36,936 nt of DNA from Opitutus sp. GAS368 (GTDB taxonomy: Bacteria > Verrucomicrobiota > Verrucomicrobiia > Opitutales > UBA953). The DNA is taken from contig CAMCWL010000005.1 in NCBI GenBank assembly GCA_945882655.1, positions 1 through 36,936 on the forward strand, given 5' to 3'. Below, in pieces: positions 14,432 to 22,897 of this stretch. Position numbers and translations under genes: made by a program. The notes under the pieces are model-generated. The model worked only from the letters and a program-made list of their open reading frames with translations, was not told the origin of the DNA and ran no database searches. Positions within the stretch are counted from its first letter, which is position 1. Each line of letters begins with the position of its first letter.

Positions 14432-15805
14432 CTAGTGGAAAGAAAGCGCGGAGCGGAGGGAATCAGGTAGGCAACGCTCGAGAGCGAAGGAACGGCTACC
14501 CTTTAGAAAGACGAAGCCACGGTGCGCGGCGACGCGGGCGGCGGCATCCTCAACGGAAGCCGCGACAGAAAGTTCCACCCCAGGGAGCGCAACTCCCTGC
14601 AGCAACGCAGCCGAATCGCCGCCGAAGACGACCACATGGTCGCCGGAGCGGAGAGGTAGCTGCGCGCCGCAGTCGCGGTGGAGTTGCGCAGAGGTCGGAC
14701 CGAGCTCGGCCATACCGCCGAGCAGGAAAAGACGAGGTGCCGCGGAGCCGCGGCTGACACGGTCGAAGGCGCGGGCCGAATCGAGGAGCGACGCAGGACT
14801 GGAATTATAACAATCGACGTAGTAGGTGCGTTCGCCTTCGACGTGCACGCTACCGCGACCGGCGGGTGGCATCCATTGCGCCGTGACCGCGGCGAGTTCG
14901 CCTGACGGACGGCCGAGCTCGAGGGCGGCGACAAGCGCCAGCGCCGTATTACGGGCGAGGCCGTCGGAAATCGGAGCGAGCGGGAAGACCTCGTCGTCGA
15001 GCACAAGCGAGCGCTGGCCGCGGGCGTCGGTGAGGAAAGAGGCCCGAACAAGACGGGCCGGCGCGACGGCCGGGGCGGCTTCGCCCTCGAACTGAACGGC
15101 GATGCAACGGGACGCATGAGCCGCGAACTCCGGCCAATCGAGCAACGCCGCTGGGATGATCGCGCGTCCGCCAGGGGCGAGTTCGGCGACGAGCGTAGCC
15201 TTCTCGCGAGCGATGCCGGCGAGCGAGCCGACCCCTTCGAGATGCACCGCTGCGACGTTGGTGACGATGGCGAGGTCGGGGCGAATGACGGCGGCGGAGA
15301 GTCCGAGCTCGCCGGGCACACTCATGCCCGCCTCGATGACGGCAAAACGATGGAGCCCCGGTTCGACGCGGAGGAGCATCAGCGGGACACCGATAAGGTT
15401 GTTAAGATTGGCTTCCGTAACGAAGGCCTCCCTGCCGAGGAGCGCGGCGAGCATCTCCTTCGTCGAGGTCTTACCCACGCTACCCGTCACGCCGATGACG
15501 CGACCCGGGAAGTCCGTGCGCCAGCGGGCGGCGAGGCGACGGAGTGCGGCGAGCGAATCGTCGACGACGAGCTGCGGCAGATCATCCGCCACCGGACGCT
15601 CGACCAAGGCACAGGCGGCACCCTGCGAGCGGGCGGCACCGAGGAAGTCATGGCCATCACGGCGTTCAGTGCGTACGGCCACGAAGACTTCGCCCGCACG
15701 GAGGGCACGGGTGTCCGTGCCGAAACCCGTGACGGCGGCGCGGGGAGTGGCGGTCCAGCGGCCTCCGGCCCAGGCGGCAAGATCGGCTGAGGAGAAAGTC
15801 GGCAT
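14432..15805 (-). CDS. murF: UDP-MurNAc-tripeptide--D-Ala-D-Ala ligase MurF
   Basis: Adds the D-Ala-D-Ala dipeptide made by Ddl to the UDP-MurNAc-tripeptide; 457 residues. The P-loop is GVTGSVGKTSTKEM, followed by EANLNNLIGVPLMLL, EAGMSVPGELG and NVAAVHLEGVGS, with YVDCYNSSPASLLDSARAF in the third domain. The start is either ATG at 15805, sharing one base with the murE stop (TGATG), or GTG at 15808 directly before it. I prefer the ATG. Confidence 0.96.
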   Translation of the reverse strand: MPTFSSADLAAWAGGRWTATPRAAVTGFGTDTRALRAGEVFVAVRTERRDGHDFLGAARSQGAACALVERPVADDLPQLVVDDSLAALRRLAARWRTDFPGRVIGVTGSVGKTSTKEMLAALLGREAFVTEANLNNLIGVPLMLLRVEPGLHRFAVIEAGMSVPGELGLSAAVIRPDLAIVTNVAAVHLEGVGSLAGIAREKATLVAELAPGGRAIIPAALLDWPEFAAHASRCIAVQFEGEAAPAVAPARLVRASFLTDARGQRSLVLDDEVFPLAPISDGLARNTALALVAALELGRPSGELAAVTAQWMPPAGRGSVHVEGERTYYVDCYNSSPASLLDSARAFDRVSRGSAAPRLFLLGGMAELGPTSAQLHRDCGAQLPLRSGDHVVVFGGDSAALLQGVALPGVELSVAASVEDAAARVAAHRGFVFLKGSRSFALERCLPDSLRSALSFH

Positions 15806-17325
15806 CACGGCTGCGCGCCCCTCCGCAGCTCAAGGATTTCTCGGACGACTTGACGGTCGTCGAAAGGCACCACCGTGTCGGCGAATTCCTGGGTTGTCTC
15901 GTGACCCTTACCAGCGATGACGACGCAGTCACCGGCTTTCGCGGCGGCGAGGGCGCGGCCGATGGCGTCGCGTCGGCCGGTCACGAATTCCACGGTCGGC
16001 AACGCACCGAGGCCTTCCCGCATATCGGCGAAGATCCGGTCGAGGCTTTCCTTACGCGGATTATCGGCGGTGGCCCAGGCGAGGTGGGCGAGATCGGCGA
16101 CGGCCTTGGTCATCGCGGGACGCTTGCCGCGGTCGCGGTCACCGCCGCAGCCGTACACGCAGAGGACCCGCCCCGGGGTGATGTCGCGGAGCATGCGCAA
16201 GGCATTGCGCAGGGCGTCATCGGTGTGGGCGTAATCGATGAAGATCGGGAAGGCCTGACCAGCCTCGACGCGTTCCATGCGACCTGGAACACCGGGAAAG
16301 GAAGTGAGCGCCGGCGCGAGAGCCAGTGGATCGCGGCCGAGGGCAGCGGCCATCGCTAGGGCGCAGAGGACGTTCGAGACGTTGTAATCTCCCGGCAGTA
16401 TCGACTTGAAGACCGCGGAGCGTCCTTCGAAACGGACGGTGAAGACTGCGCCGCCGGTATCGAGGGCGAGATCGGTCGCGCGGAGTTCCGCGTCGGCCGC
16501 GAGACCGAAGGTAATCACCTTGCCCCGACGGCGACAGGCCTCGGCGAGCACGCGCCCAGCTGGATCGTCGATATTAATGACGCAGACGTCGGGCACCGAG
16601 CCGTTACGTCCGTCAAAGAGAGCCGTCTTGGCGTCGAGGTACGACACCAAGTCGCCGTGATAGTCGACGTGATCGCGGGTTAAGTTGGTGAAGGCTGCGA
16701 CCTGGAAGTGGAAGCCATGCACGCGGTCCTGATGGAGCGCATGGGAACTCACCTCGAGGCAGGCACCGACGCAGCCGGCGTCGACCATTTGGCGGAAGAA
16801 GCCGGAGAGGTCGGCCGATTCCGGCGTCGTCTTATAAGAGGGAATCGAACGTCGCCCGAGGTGATAGCGCACCGTACCCACCAAGCCCCACTGTGAACCA
16901 TCGGACTGCAACAGGTGACGGAGGAGCGTCGAGATTGTCGTCTTACCGTTGGTGCCCGTCACGCCGACCAGCTGCAGGGCGGCTTCCGGGTGGCCGAAGA
17001 AACGGCGGGCAAGCTCGGCAAGGGCGCGCCGCGGATCCGCGACTTGGGCGGCGGCGACGGCGGGTAGGCCAGCGACAGGTTCGCCCGAGATGATGGCGGC
17101 GGCGCCGCGGGCGATGGCATCATCGAGGAACGCGTGACCATTAGAGCGCAGGCCAGGTAGCGCGAAGAAGAGCGAGCCGGGGATGATGCGGCGGCTATCG
17201 GTGACGAGGGAGGAGATGCGGACGGAGCCATCGCCGGCGCGGCCGAGGACGGGGAGGCCTTGCAGCAGCGAATTGAAAGTGGGGCGCTCCATGGCGGCGG
17301 GCATCATCGCGAGAGGAGGCGTCAT
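15805..17325 (-). CDS. murE: UDP-MurNAc-L-Ala-D-Glu--meso-DAP ligase MurE
   Basis: Adds the third stem-peptide residue; 506 residues from the ATG at 17325, which overlaps the ftsI stop as ATGA. A longer frame to 17394 is rejected because it runs into ftsI. Motifs: VTDSRRIIPGSLFFALPG, the P-loop GVTGTNGKTTISTLL, FTNLTRDHVDYHGD, DYAHTDDALRNAL and TADNPRKES. The DNPR sequence is the signature of enzymes that accept meso-diaminopimelate rather than lysine, so the cell wall is predicted to be DAP type. A KGHET motif near the C-terminus is also conserved. Confidence 0.97.
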   Translation of the reverse strand: MTPPLAMMPAAMERPTFNSLLQGLPVLGRAGDGSVRISSLVTDSRRIIPGSLFFALPGLRSNGHAFLDDAIARGAAAIISGEPVAGLPAVAAAQVADPRRALAELARRFFGHPEAALQLVGVTGTNGKTTISTLLRHLLQSDGSQWGLVGTVRYHLGRRSIPSYKTTPESADLSGFFRQMVDAGCVGACLEVSSHALHQDRVHGFHFQVAAFTNLTRDHVDYHGDLVSYLDAKTALFDGRNGSVPDVCVINIDDPAGRVLAEACRRRGKVITFGLAADAELRATDLALDTGGAVFTVRFEGRSAVFKSILPGDYNVSNVLCALAMAAALGRDPLALAPALTSFPGVPGRMERVEAGQAFPIFIDYAHTDDALRNALRMLRDITPGRVLCVYGCGGDRDRGKRPAMTKAVADLAHLAWATADNPRKESLDRIFADMREGLGALPTVEFVTGRRDAIGRALAAAKAGDCVVIAGKGHETTQEFADTVVPFDDRQVVREILELRRGAQP

Positions 17326-19118
17326 CGGCCGAGGTCGGCGACGTGGGCACGCGGCACGGTGGAGACCGGAGGAATGTCGAGCCAGCGAATGCACTTCTCC
17401 GCGACGTCGCGGAAAATGGGAGCGGAAACCTTGCCGCCGTAGCCGACGCCCTCCCCTTGCGGCTCATCGATGATTACCGTGATCGCGAGCTTCGGGTCGT
17501 TGACCGGGAAGAAGCCCGCGAAGGAAGCGACGTGGTGTGCGTTGGAATAACGGCCGTTGACGATCTTCTGCGTCGTGCCGGTCTTACCCGCGACCTCGTA
17601 GCCCGGGATATCGGCGATCGGCGCCGTGCCGCCCTTACCGCAGACTGCCCGCAAGAGCGTAGCCATCTGCGCAGCCGTGGCGGCGCTGACGGCCCGGCCG
17701 CGCGAGCGCGGTCCGTAGCTAAGGATGGTCGCCTTCGTCTTCGGGTCCTCGACGCGGAGAACGAGCTGCGGCTGCATGAGTAGGCCTTCCGCTGCGACGA
17801 CCGACATCGCGAAGTGCATCTGCATGGCAGTGACGCTGACCGAGTGGCCCATCGGTACGCGCGAGATTGTCAGCCCGTCCCATTCCTTCGGCGAGATGAG
17901 TAGGCCCGGGATTTCAGCACCGGTGATCAGGCCCGTCCTGGCACCGAAGCCGAAAGACTTAATGAGCGCGAAGAACTTATCTTCGCCGAGGCGTTCCGCG
18001 TACTGCATCCCGACCTGGACCGTGCCGCGGTTGGAGGATTCGCGGACGATCTGCCGGATGTCGGCGGAGCCCATGGCGTGCGAGTCGGCCGGCATGGAGA
18101 CCATGCGGCCGCGATACGGGACGGTCATGGCACCACAGTCGAAGACCGAGTTCGGCGTGATGAGGCGTTCCTCGAGCGCACCGGAGACCGAGACAATTTT
18201 GAAGACGGAGCCGGGCTCGTAGACGTCGGACACGGCGCGGTTACGCTGACTATCCATCGGCGCGGCCTTCGGGTCGAAGAAACGGTTGAGGTCGTAGGTC
18301 GGCCAGTTGGCGAGGCCGAGGATGCGGCCCGTGCGCGGCTCGCTCACAATGATGATTCCGCCTTTCGGATTGTAGCGGGCGGCCGCGGCGGCGAGAGCGT
18401 CCTCGCAGGTCTTCTGGATGAGGCTATTGATCGTCAGCACGATGGTGCTGCCGTCGACCGGCGCGACTTCGCGGAGGCGATTACTGGTGATCTCGCGGCG
18501 GCGTCCATCGCGTTCAGATTCAATCCAACCCTTTTGGCCGAGGAGGAGCGGGTTCATCACGCTCTCAATGCCGGAAGCGGGGATACCCTCCTTATTCACG
18601 AAGCCGAGTACATGCGCGGCGAGCTGACCCTTGGGATAGTTGCGCCGGTACTTCAGTTCGGCACGGAGCGCCTTGATGCCCAGCGCCTTGATCCGCTTCA
18701 TCGTGGCCTCGTTTACCTCATGGGCGAGAACGGCCCAGCGGATTGTCTTTTCTTCGCCGGCCTCGTTCAGGCGCGTGGTCGTCTGGAAAGCCTCGCGGAC
18801 CTTGGAGAGCGGCAGGCCAAGGATGGTCGCAACTTCAAGGGCGCGGTCCGGCTCGCCCTTGACGAGCGAGTCCGGGTCCACGCCGATATCCCAAACGTCA
18901 TCGGACACCGCCAGAAGGTTTTCCTGCGAGTCACGGATCTCTCCGCGGCGGCATGGGATCTCCTGCAGCACGCGGCGAGCCTGCAGGGCTTCCGCTCGTA
19001 GACGAGGGGCGTCGACCCAATGCAACCACACCAGCCGTGTGATCACGGCCAGGAAGCAGAGGGAAACGGCCCAAGCCAGGAAACGGTAGCGCGTTCGCCT
19101 GGCGTGGGGGAGGCTCAT
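17322..19118 (-). CDS. ftsI: FtsI/PBP3-like septal transpeptidase
   Basis: A class B penicillin-binding protein that cross-links septal peptidoglycan and partners with FtsW; 598 residues from the ATG at 19118, an ATGA overlap with ftsL. It has one N-terminal membrane anchor (about 13-34), a dimerisation domain beginning RRGEIRDSQENLLA, and a transpeptidase domain with active-site Ser in SVFK (304-307), SSN (361-363) and KTGTT (512-516). There is no PASTA domain. The C-terminus is short after VGYGGKVSAPIFRDVAEK. All catalytic residues are present. Confidence 0.95.
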   Translation of the reverse strand: MSLPHARRTRYRFLAWAVSLCFLAVITRLVWLHWVDAPRLRAEALQARRVLQEIPCRRGEIRDSQENLLAVSDDVWDIGVDPDSLVKGEPDRALEVATILGLPLSKVREAFQTTTRLNEAGEEKTIRWAVLAHEVNEATMKRIKALGIKALRAELKYRRNYPKGQLAAHVLGFVNKEGIPASGIESVMNPLLLGQKGWIESERDGRRREITSNRLREVAPVDGSTIVLTINSLIQKTCEDALAAAAARYNPKGGIIIVSEPRTGRILGLANWPTYDLNRFFDPKAAPMDSQRNRAVSDVYEPGSVFKIVSVSGALEERLITPNSVFDCGAMTVPYRGRMVSMPADSHAMGSADIRQIVRESSNRGTVQVGMQYAERLGEDKFFALIKSFGFGARTGLITGAEIPGLLISPKEWDGLTISRVPMGHSVSVTAMQMHFAMSVVAAEGLLMQPQLVLRVEDPKTKATILSYGPRSRGRAVSAATAAQMATLLRAVCGKGGTAPIADIPGYEVAGKTGTTQKIVNGRYSNAHHVASFAGFFPVNDPKLAITVIIDEPQGEGVGYGGKVSAPIFRDVAEKCIRWLDIPPVSTVPRAHVADLGR

Positions 19119-19495
19119 CGAGAGCGCGGTCCTCCCTGCCCACCCCAAGAGAGGGAGGCGATTTCGCGGGCCGTCATCCGGGGGCTCGCGGTAAGCATGG
19201 GCGTCGGGGATGAGACCGCCGGGAAATAACGGACCCAGACCACCTGTTCCGGGAGAGGGGGCTTCATCGTATCGCCGATGCGCTGCTGAAGCTCGAGGGT
19301 GTTGAGGAACTGGTCGCGCTGGCGGCGGACCGCTTCGAGCTCCTTCTTAGAGAGGGAGATGTCGCGTTCGATACGCTGAATACGGCTACCGATGGCATCA
19401 GCTTCGACGCGTAGACGCATGATGTTGATCGTCCCAAGGGCGAAGGCACCGACGGAGGCGAACACGAAAACCCAGGTGAAGATGCGCGGGCTCAT
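19115..19495 (-). CDS. ftsL: FtsL-like bitopic division protein
   Basis: A 126-residue protein with a membrane segment at about 5-24 and a predicted coiled coil (about 30-72) carrying leucine and charged heptads: the architecture of FtsL. The fold, the position between rsmH and ftsI and the ATGA overlaps on both sides support the call; FtsL sequences are poorly conserved, so direct identity is weak. The part after the coiled coil (about 75-126) is Pro-, Ser- and Gly-rich and longer than in many FtsL proteins. FtsL normally forms a complex with FtsB and FtsQ; no ftsB lies in this window. Confidence 0.8.
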   Translation of the reverse strand: MSPRIFTWVFVFASVGAFALGTINIMRLRVEADAIGSRIQRIERDISLSKKELEAVRRQRDQFLNTLELQQRIGDTMKPPLPEQVVWVRYFPAVSSPTPMLTASPRMTAREIASLSWGGQGGPRSR

Positions 19496-20409
19496 GCGGC
19501 GAGGCGGCGCACGGCGCGGAGGCGGGCCGAGCGGCTGCGAGGGTTACGGGCCTGTTCGGCGTCCGAGGGCTGGACGGCCTTGCGGGTGAGGAGGTCGGCC
19601 TGCTTCACGCGGTCGTCTTGGTTGCGCGCGTCATCGCGATCGACCGGGCGACCAGCGACCTCATTCATATAGCGCTTAACCATCCGATCCTCGAGGGAGT
19701 GGAAGGAGATGACCGCGAGCACGCCGCCGGCGGTGAGTTTTCCGAAGGCAAGCGGAAGGGCGTCGGCCAGGGCGCCGAGCTCGTCGTTAACCGCGATGCG
19801 GACGCCTTGGAAAGTGCGGGTGGCCGGGTGGGGACCGCGGGGACCGGGAGCGGGGGGCGCGGCTTCAGCGACCAATTCGGCGAAGGTGGAGGTGCGGGCG
19901 AGGCGGCCGGTGCCGCGGGCGGCGATGATGGCGTTGACCACGCGGAACCAGCGAGGCTCCTCGCCGTAGTCGCGGACAGCACGTTCGATCTCGGTGCGGT
20001 CGCCGCGCTCGAGGAACTCAGCGGCGCTGCGGCCGACGCGCGTATCCATGCGCATGTCGTTCGGCGCGTCGAAGCGGAAGGAGAAACCGCGTTCCGGGAC
20101 ATCCAACTGGTATGAGGACACCCCAATGTCCATCAGAACACCGTCGAACAGCCCCGGAACGCGGTCAAGGTGGCGGAAATTTTCAGAGTGGAAACGCAGG
20201 CGGCCCGGATGAGCGGCGAGCAGATCAGCGGAGCGTTCGCCTGCCGCCGGATCGCGGTCCATCGCGTCGATGGTGCAATGCGGAGCGCGGGCGAGAATCG
20301 CCGCCGTGTGGCCACCGCCGCCGAAGGTGCAATCCAGATAGGCACGGCCATCCTGCGGAGCGAGGAGCGTCAGGCACTCCTCAAGCAGAACTGGAACGTG
20401 GCTAGTCAT
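19492..20409 (-). CDS. rsmH: 16S rRNA m4C1402 methyltransferase RsmH
   Basis: SAM-dependent methyltransferase (formerly MraW) that N4-methylates C1402 of 16S rRNA; 305 residues from the ATG at 20409, where the conserved HVPVLLEECL begins. A longer open frame adds 23 unlikely residues. Motifs: YLDCTFGGGGHTAAIL (SAM binding), DGVLMDIGVSSYQLD, ERGFSFRFDAPNDMRMD, ATRTFQGVRIAVNDEL and VISFHSLEDRMVKRY. The GPHPATRTF segment is typical. There is no Shine-Dalgarno. A 52-base spacer separates it from mraZ, and the end overlaps ftsL by 4 bases. Confidence 0.96.
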   Translation of the reverse strand: MTSHVPVLLEECLTLLAPQDGRAYLDCTFGGGGHTAAILARAPHCTIDAMDRDPAAGERSADLLAAHPGRLRFHSENFRHLDRVPGLFDGVLMDIGVSSYQLDVPERGFSFRFDAPNDMRMDTRVGRSAAEFLERGDRTEIERAVRDYGEEPRWFRVVNAIIAARGTGRLARTSTFAELVAEAAPPAPGPRGPHPATRTFQGVRIAVNDELGALADALPLAFGKLTAGGVLAVISFHSLEDRMVKRYMNEVAGRPVDRDDARNQDDRVKQADLLTRKAVQPSDAEQARNPRSRSARLRAVRRLAA

Positions 20410-20461
20410 TCGGCGGGCTGTGAATAAGGTGTGAGTAGTGTAAGTAACTTTTGGATACGCC

Positions 20462-20914
20462 TCACAAGCCAAGCTCACGCAAGGCGCGCAGGATGGTGAG
20501 GGCGGACTCCGATTCGCGATCGGCCTTGGGCGGCGTCGGCGAAGAAATATGGAAAGTGGTGAAGCCTCCGCGGAAGATCACCTCGTGCTCGAGCTTGGCT
20601 TCCTTGACGATGTGATCGTTGAGCGTGATACGACCGGCCTTATCGCACGTGACCTGAATACTATTCGTACCGAGCAAGCTCAGCGCATCCATCTTCACCG
20701 GATCACTGACGGTCACCTGCGATGCGGCGACGCGGATGCGTTCAGCCATCGACGGAGGGAACACCACGACCGAGGCCAGCGCCGGGTGATACATCGCGAG
20801 AAATGTCGCTTCCGCATCGAAACGCCAGGCCGCTGGGATGGTGACACGATTCTTCTCATCCAACTTTCCGTTGTGGATGCCGGTGAAGAGACCGTTGTTG
20901 GCGCCAATAGACAT
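20462..20914 (-). CDS. mraZ: MraZ transcriptional regulator
   Basis: The AbrB-like DNA-binding protein that heads dcw operons and, in E. coli, represses them by binding GTGG repeats; 150 residues from the ATG at 20914. Two SpoVT/AbrB-type repeats are visible: FTGIHNGKLDEKNRVTIPAAWR (about 10-31) and a second around IQVTCDKAGRITLNDHIVKEA (about 86-106). A longer frame to 20956 would place its start inside the operator repeats, which argues for the shorter form. The protein has a C-terminal tail of about 30 residues beyond the second repeat. It is the first gene of the operon and probably autoregulates it. Confidence 0.94.
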   Translation of the reverse strand: MSIGANNGLFTGIHNGKLDEKNRVTIPAAWRFDAEATFLAMYHPALASVVVFPPSMAERIRVAASQVTVSDPVKMDALSLLGTNSIQVTCDKAGRITLNDHIVKEAKLEHEVIFRGGFTTFHISSPTPPKADRESESALTILRALRELGL

Positions 20915-20932
20915 TGCGTATGGGGAGTTGCC

Positions 20933-20966
20933 CCCAGATGACCCACTTTTCCCCACACCCCTCCAC
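20933..20966 (-). promoter_or_regulatory. MraZ operator (10-bp-spaced GTGG repeats)
   Basis: On the minus strand, upstream of mraZ, GTGGA (plus-strand 20962-66), GTGGG (20952-56) and GTGGG (20942-46) recur exactly every 10 bases. A fourth, imperfect CTGGG (20933-37) follows after 9 bases. This is the arrangement known for MraZ sites in E. coli and Mycoplasma (GTGG repeats with 5-base spacers). The last repeat is about 18 bases before the mraZ start codon, so bound MraZ would block transcription of the whole dcw operon. Confidence 0.85.
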
Positions 20967-20974
20967 CCGTCAAG

Positions 20975-20980
20975 ATTTTA
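20975..20980 (-). promoter_or_regulatory. Possible -10 box for mraZ
   Basis: A TAAAAT hexamer on the minus strand lies eight bases upstream of the operator repeats, so transcription would begin within or just before them. I see no good -35 at 16-18 bases; a TTGACG lies downstream of it instead. Weak. Confidence 0.3.
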
Positions 20981-21022
20981 GCCCCAGATCTGCCCAATTT
21001 CTTGTTAACAGCGCGGCCAGGG

Positions 21023-21065
21023 GCATTTTAATGACTGTTTTCAGTCCTTATATGATGTAAAATGC
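21023..21065. repeat. Nested palindrome
   Basis: A perfect 8-base inverted repeat (GCATTTTA at 21023-30, TAAAATGC at 21058-65) encloses a second perfect hairpin (GACTG at 21033-37, TTTT loop, CAGTC at 21042-46). It is AT-rich, lies in the region between divergent genes and could be a regulator site or a structured RNA element. Neither is established. Confidence 0.55.
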
Positions 21066-21087
21066 TGTTTGTTAGGTGTTTATGTTA

Positions 21088-21111
21088 AAAAAAGGGCCGG
21101 ATGGCCTTTTT
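21088..21111. terminator. Bidirectional terminator-like hairpin, no obvious client gene
   Basis: An A tract (21087-21093), GGCC (21095-98), the loop GGAT, GGCC (21103-06) and then TTTTT (21107-11) make a short hairpin with T tracts in both directions. A bulged G disturbs the left arm. On the plus strand no gene ends before it, and on the minus strand none ends to its right, so it is either a relic or ends an unannotated short transcript. Confidence 0.5.
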
Positions 21112-21135
21112 CGCTACCCTACCCCCTCCAGGACG

Positions 21136-21173
21136 CCCCCGGGGGATCCGGCCGGCGTCGGGCGCGGCCGGCC
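21136..21173. repeat. GC-rich palindromes
   Basis: A 10-base perfect palindrome CCCCCGGGGG (21136-45) is followed by an inverted repeat GGCCGGC (21150-56) and GCCGGCC (21167-73) with a 10-base loop. There is no T tract, so they are not obvious terminators. They lie between the terminator-like hairpin and the lipoprotein gene. Confidence 0.5.
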
Positions 21174-21294
21174 ATTGTAGTTATTTTCCCATTACAAAAA
21201 GAGCTCTTTCGCGGGCGCGGGGCGAGGGCGAAACTGTTTGCCAACGGACCCCGGCTGTGCTTTGACTCCAAGCACTCAACCACGACTCTTGCAC

Positions 21295-21711
21295 ATGAAA
21301 ACCGCCATCGCCCTCCTCGCCGTCCTCGTCCTCTCCGGATGCTCCACCCAGCTCGGCGTGGACAACTCCCAGAACAACGAGGCCTCCTACTCCAACGTCA
21401 CCGGCATCCTGACCTCCCGCTACACCGCTGACACGACCGCGGTGTTCAACGCCGTCAAGCGCACCATCGACTCGATGCCCGGCACCCTTCGCACCGGCGA
21501 GACCGACGAAGTCGGCGCCAACAAGGAGCTGATCAGCGTCGTGGCCTACGCCCGCACCATCGGTGACCTTGAAATCAAAATCACCATCGAGAAGGCCGAA
21601 GACGAAGTCACCAAGGCCGTCTTCACTCAGGTGAAGGTCAAGTACGGCTTCTTCGGTAACCTGCCGGAGAGCCAGAAAATCGTCTCCAAGATCACTTCTA
21701 ACCTGCGCTAA
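21295..21711 (+). CDS. Small lipoprotein, DUF3568-like
   Basis: A 138-residue predicted lipoprotein. The signal [16 protein letters not shown] ends in a strong lipobox (LSGC, Cys16), and +2 is Ser, which in E. coli permits sorting to the outer membrane. The mature part is one alpha/beta domain (about 30-138) with the DUF3568-like pattern: a beta strand, a helix with [12 protein letters not shown], then paired strands ([24 protein letters not shown]) and a final helix. Function unknown. The longer frame from 21238 is rejected because the lipobox signal starts at 21295. No Shine-Dalgarno is seen. A strong terminator follows, so it is monocistronic. Confidence 0.85.
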   Translation: MKTAIALLAVLVLSGCSTQLGVDNSQNNEASYSNVTGILTSRYTADTTAVFNAVKRTIDSMPGTLRTGETDEVGANKELISVVAYARTIGDLEIKITIEKAEDEVTKAVFTQVKVKYGFFGNLPESQKIVSKITSNLR

Positions 21712-21736
21712 GCGCCGGGGCGGAACCGCCAAACGG

Positions 21737-21774
21737 ACGCCGCCCAGCCACCTGGCTAGGCGGCGTTCTTTTTT
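21737..21774 (+). terminator. Rho-independent terminator after the lipoprotein gene
   Basis: An 8-base stem ACGCCGCC/GGCGGCGT (21737-44 with 21759-66) with an inner AGCCA/TGGCT stem (21746-50, 21753-57) is followed directly by TCTTTTTT. It lies 26 bases after the lipoprotein stop and ends 13 bases before the aroC start. Confidence 0.93.
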
Positions 21775-21787
21775 AACCACTTTACCA

Positions 21788-22897
21788 ATGGGCAACACAC
21801 ACGGACACAGTTTCCGCATCACCACCTTCGGCGAAAGCCACGGGCCCGCACTCGGCGTCATCATTGATGGCTGCCCGCCCCGCGTACCGTTTGACGCCGC
21901 TTTCCTGCGCAGCGAACTCGACCGCCGCCGCCCGGGCCAGAGCGCCCTGACCACGCAGCGCAAAGAAGCCGACGCACCGGAAATCCTCTCGGGCGTCTCG
22001 CATGACGGCCTCACCCTCGGCTCGCCCATCGCCATCGTCATCCGCAACGGCGACCAGCGCCCACAGGCCTACGCCGAGATGAAAGCGGCCTATCGTCCGT
22101 CGCACGCCGACTTTACCTACGACGCCAAGTACGGCATCCGCGCCGTTGAAGGTGGCGGCCGTTCCTCCGCCCGCGAGACCGCCGCGCGTGTCGCCGCCGG
22201 CGCCGTCGCGAAGACCGTACTCAAACACGCCTGCGGCGCCCGTATCATCGCCTGGGTTGAAAGCGTCGGCGACGTGCGCATGCCCGCCGCGGCCAAGGCA
22301 CCGTCCTTAAAACAAGTCGAGGCCACGCCGACGCGCTGCCCACATCCCGCCACCGCCGCCAAGATCGATGCGCTCATCCGCGCAGCTCGCGCCGACGGCG
22401 ATTCCGTCGGAGGCGTGATCTGTTGCGTCATCGAGAACCTTCCCGCCGGACTCGGCTCACCGGTCTTCGATCGTTTCGAAGCCGACCTTGCCAAGGCCAT
22501 GCTCTCGCTGCCCGCGACCAAGGGCTTCGAGATTGGTAGTGGCTTCGCGGGTACCGTGCTCCGCGGCAGCGCCCACAACGATGAGTTCGTCCGCAAGGGC
22601 GGCCGGATCCGCACCGCGACCAACCGTTCTGGTGGTACGCAGGGCGGCATCACCAACGGCGAAGACGTTGTCTTCCGCATCGCCTTCAAGCCTACCGCCA
22701 CCGTGCTCAAGCCTCAGAAGACGGTTCGTCCCGACGGCAAGGCCACTGAGCTCAGCGCCAAGGGCCGCCACGACCCGTGCGTGCTCCCGCGCGCCGTGCC
22801 CATCGTCGAAGCCATGGCTGCCTTGGTGGCCGTGGATCACTGGATCCGCGACCGCGGACAGAACGCCCCCTTCGGCCGCTGCGGACGTAAGGCATGA
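21788..22897 (+). CDS. aroC: Chorismate synthase
   Basis: Catalyses the last shikimate-pathway step, EPSP to chorismate, using reduced FMN; 369 residues, the family norm. Motifs: [30 protein letters not shown] at the N-terminus, [14 protein letters not shown] then [20 protein letters not shown], and [25 protein letters not shown], followed by [18 protein letters not shown]. All three PROSITE-type signatures are recognisable. The start has no Shine-Dalgarno. Its stop overlaps the start of the next gene as ATGA. Confidence 0.97.
   Translation: MGNTHGHSFRITTFGESHGPALGVIIDGCPPRVPFDAAFLRSELDRRRPGQSALTTQRKEADAPEILSGVSHDGLTLGSPIAIVIRNGDQRPQAYAEMKAAYRPSHADFTYDAKYGIRAVEGGGRSSARETAARVAAGAVAKTVLKHACGARIIAWVESVGDVRMPAAAKAPSLKQVEATPTRCPHPATAAKIDALIRAARADGDSVGGVICCVIENLPAGLGSPVFDRFEADLAKAMLSLPATKGFEIGSGFAGTVLRGSAHNDEFVRKGGRIRTATNRSGGTQGGITNGEDVVFRIAFKPTATVLKPQKTVRPDGKATELSAKGRHDPCVLPRAVPIVEAMAALVAVDHWIRDRGQNAPFGRCGRKA

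Larger units (their letters stand above)
20915..21294 (+). other. Intergenic region between mraZ and the lipoprotein gene
   Basis: A 380-base non-coding stretch between divergent genes. From left to right it holds the MraZ operator, a possible -10 box for mraZ, a nested palindrome (21023-21065), an intrinsic-terminator-like hairpin with T or A tracts on both sides (21088-21111), and two GC-rich palindromes (21136-21173). The part 20990-21115 is clearly more AT-rich than the genes around it. A plus-strand TTGTTA (21003) and TTTAAT (21027) spaced by 18 bases could be a promoter firing into the nested palindrome and the terminator, but this is weak. No convincing ORF is present. Confidence 0.6.

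Noticed and set aside
20915-20956. N-terminal extension of mraZ (14 residues)
   Set aside because: It would begin inside the MraZ operator repeats and is not part of the conserved MraZ N-terminus.
21241-21294. TTGACT at 21262 as a -35 for the lipoprotein gene
   Set aside because: No acceptable -10 lies 16-18 bases downstream of it and it is only about 30 bases before the start codon.
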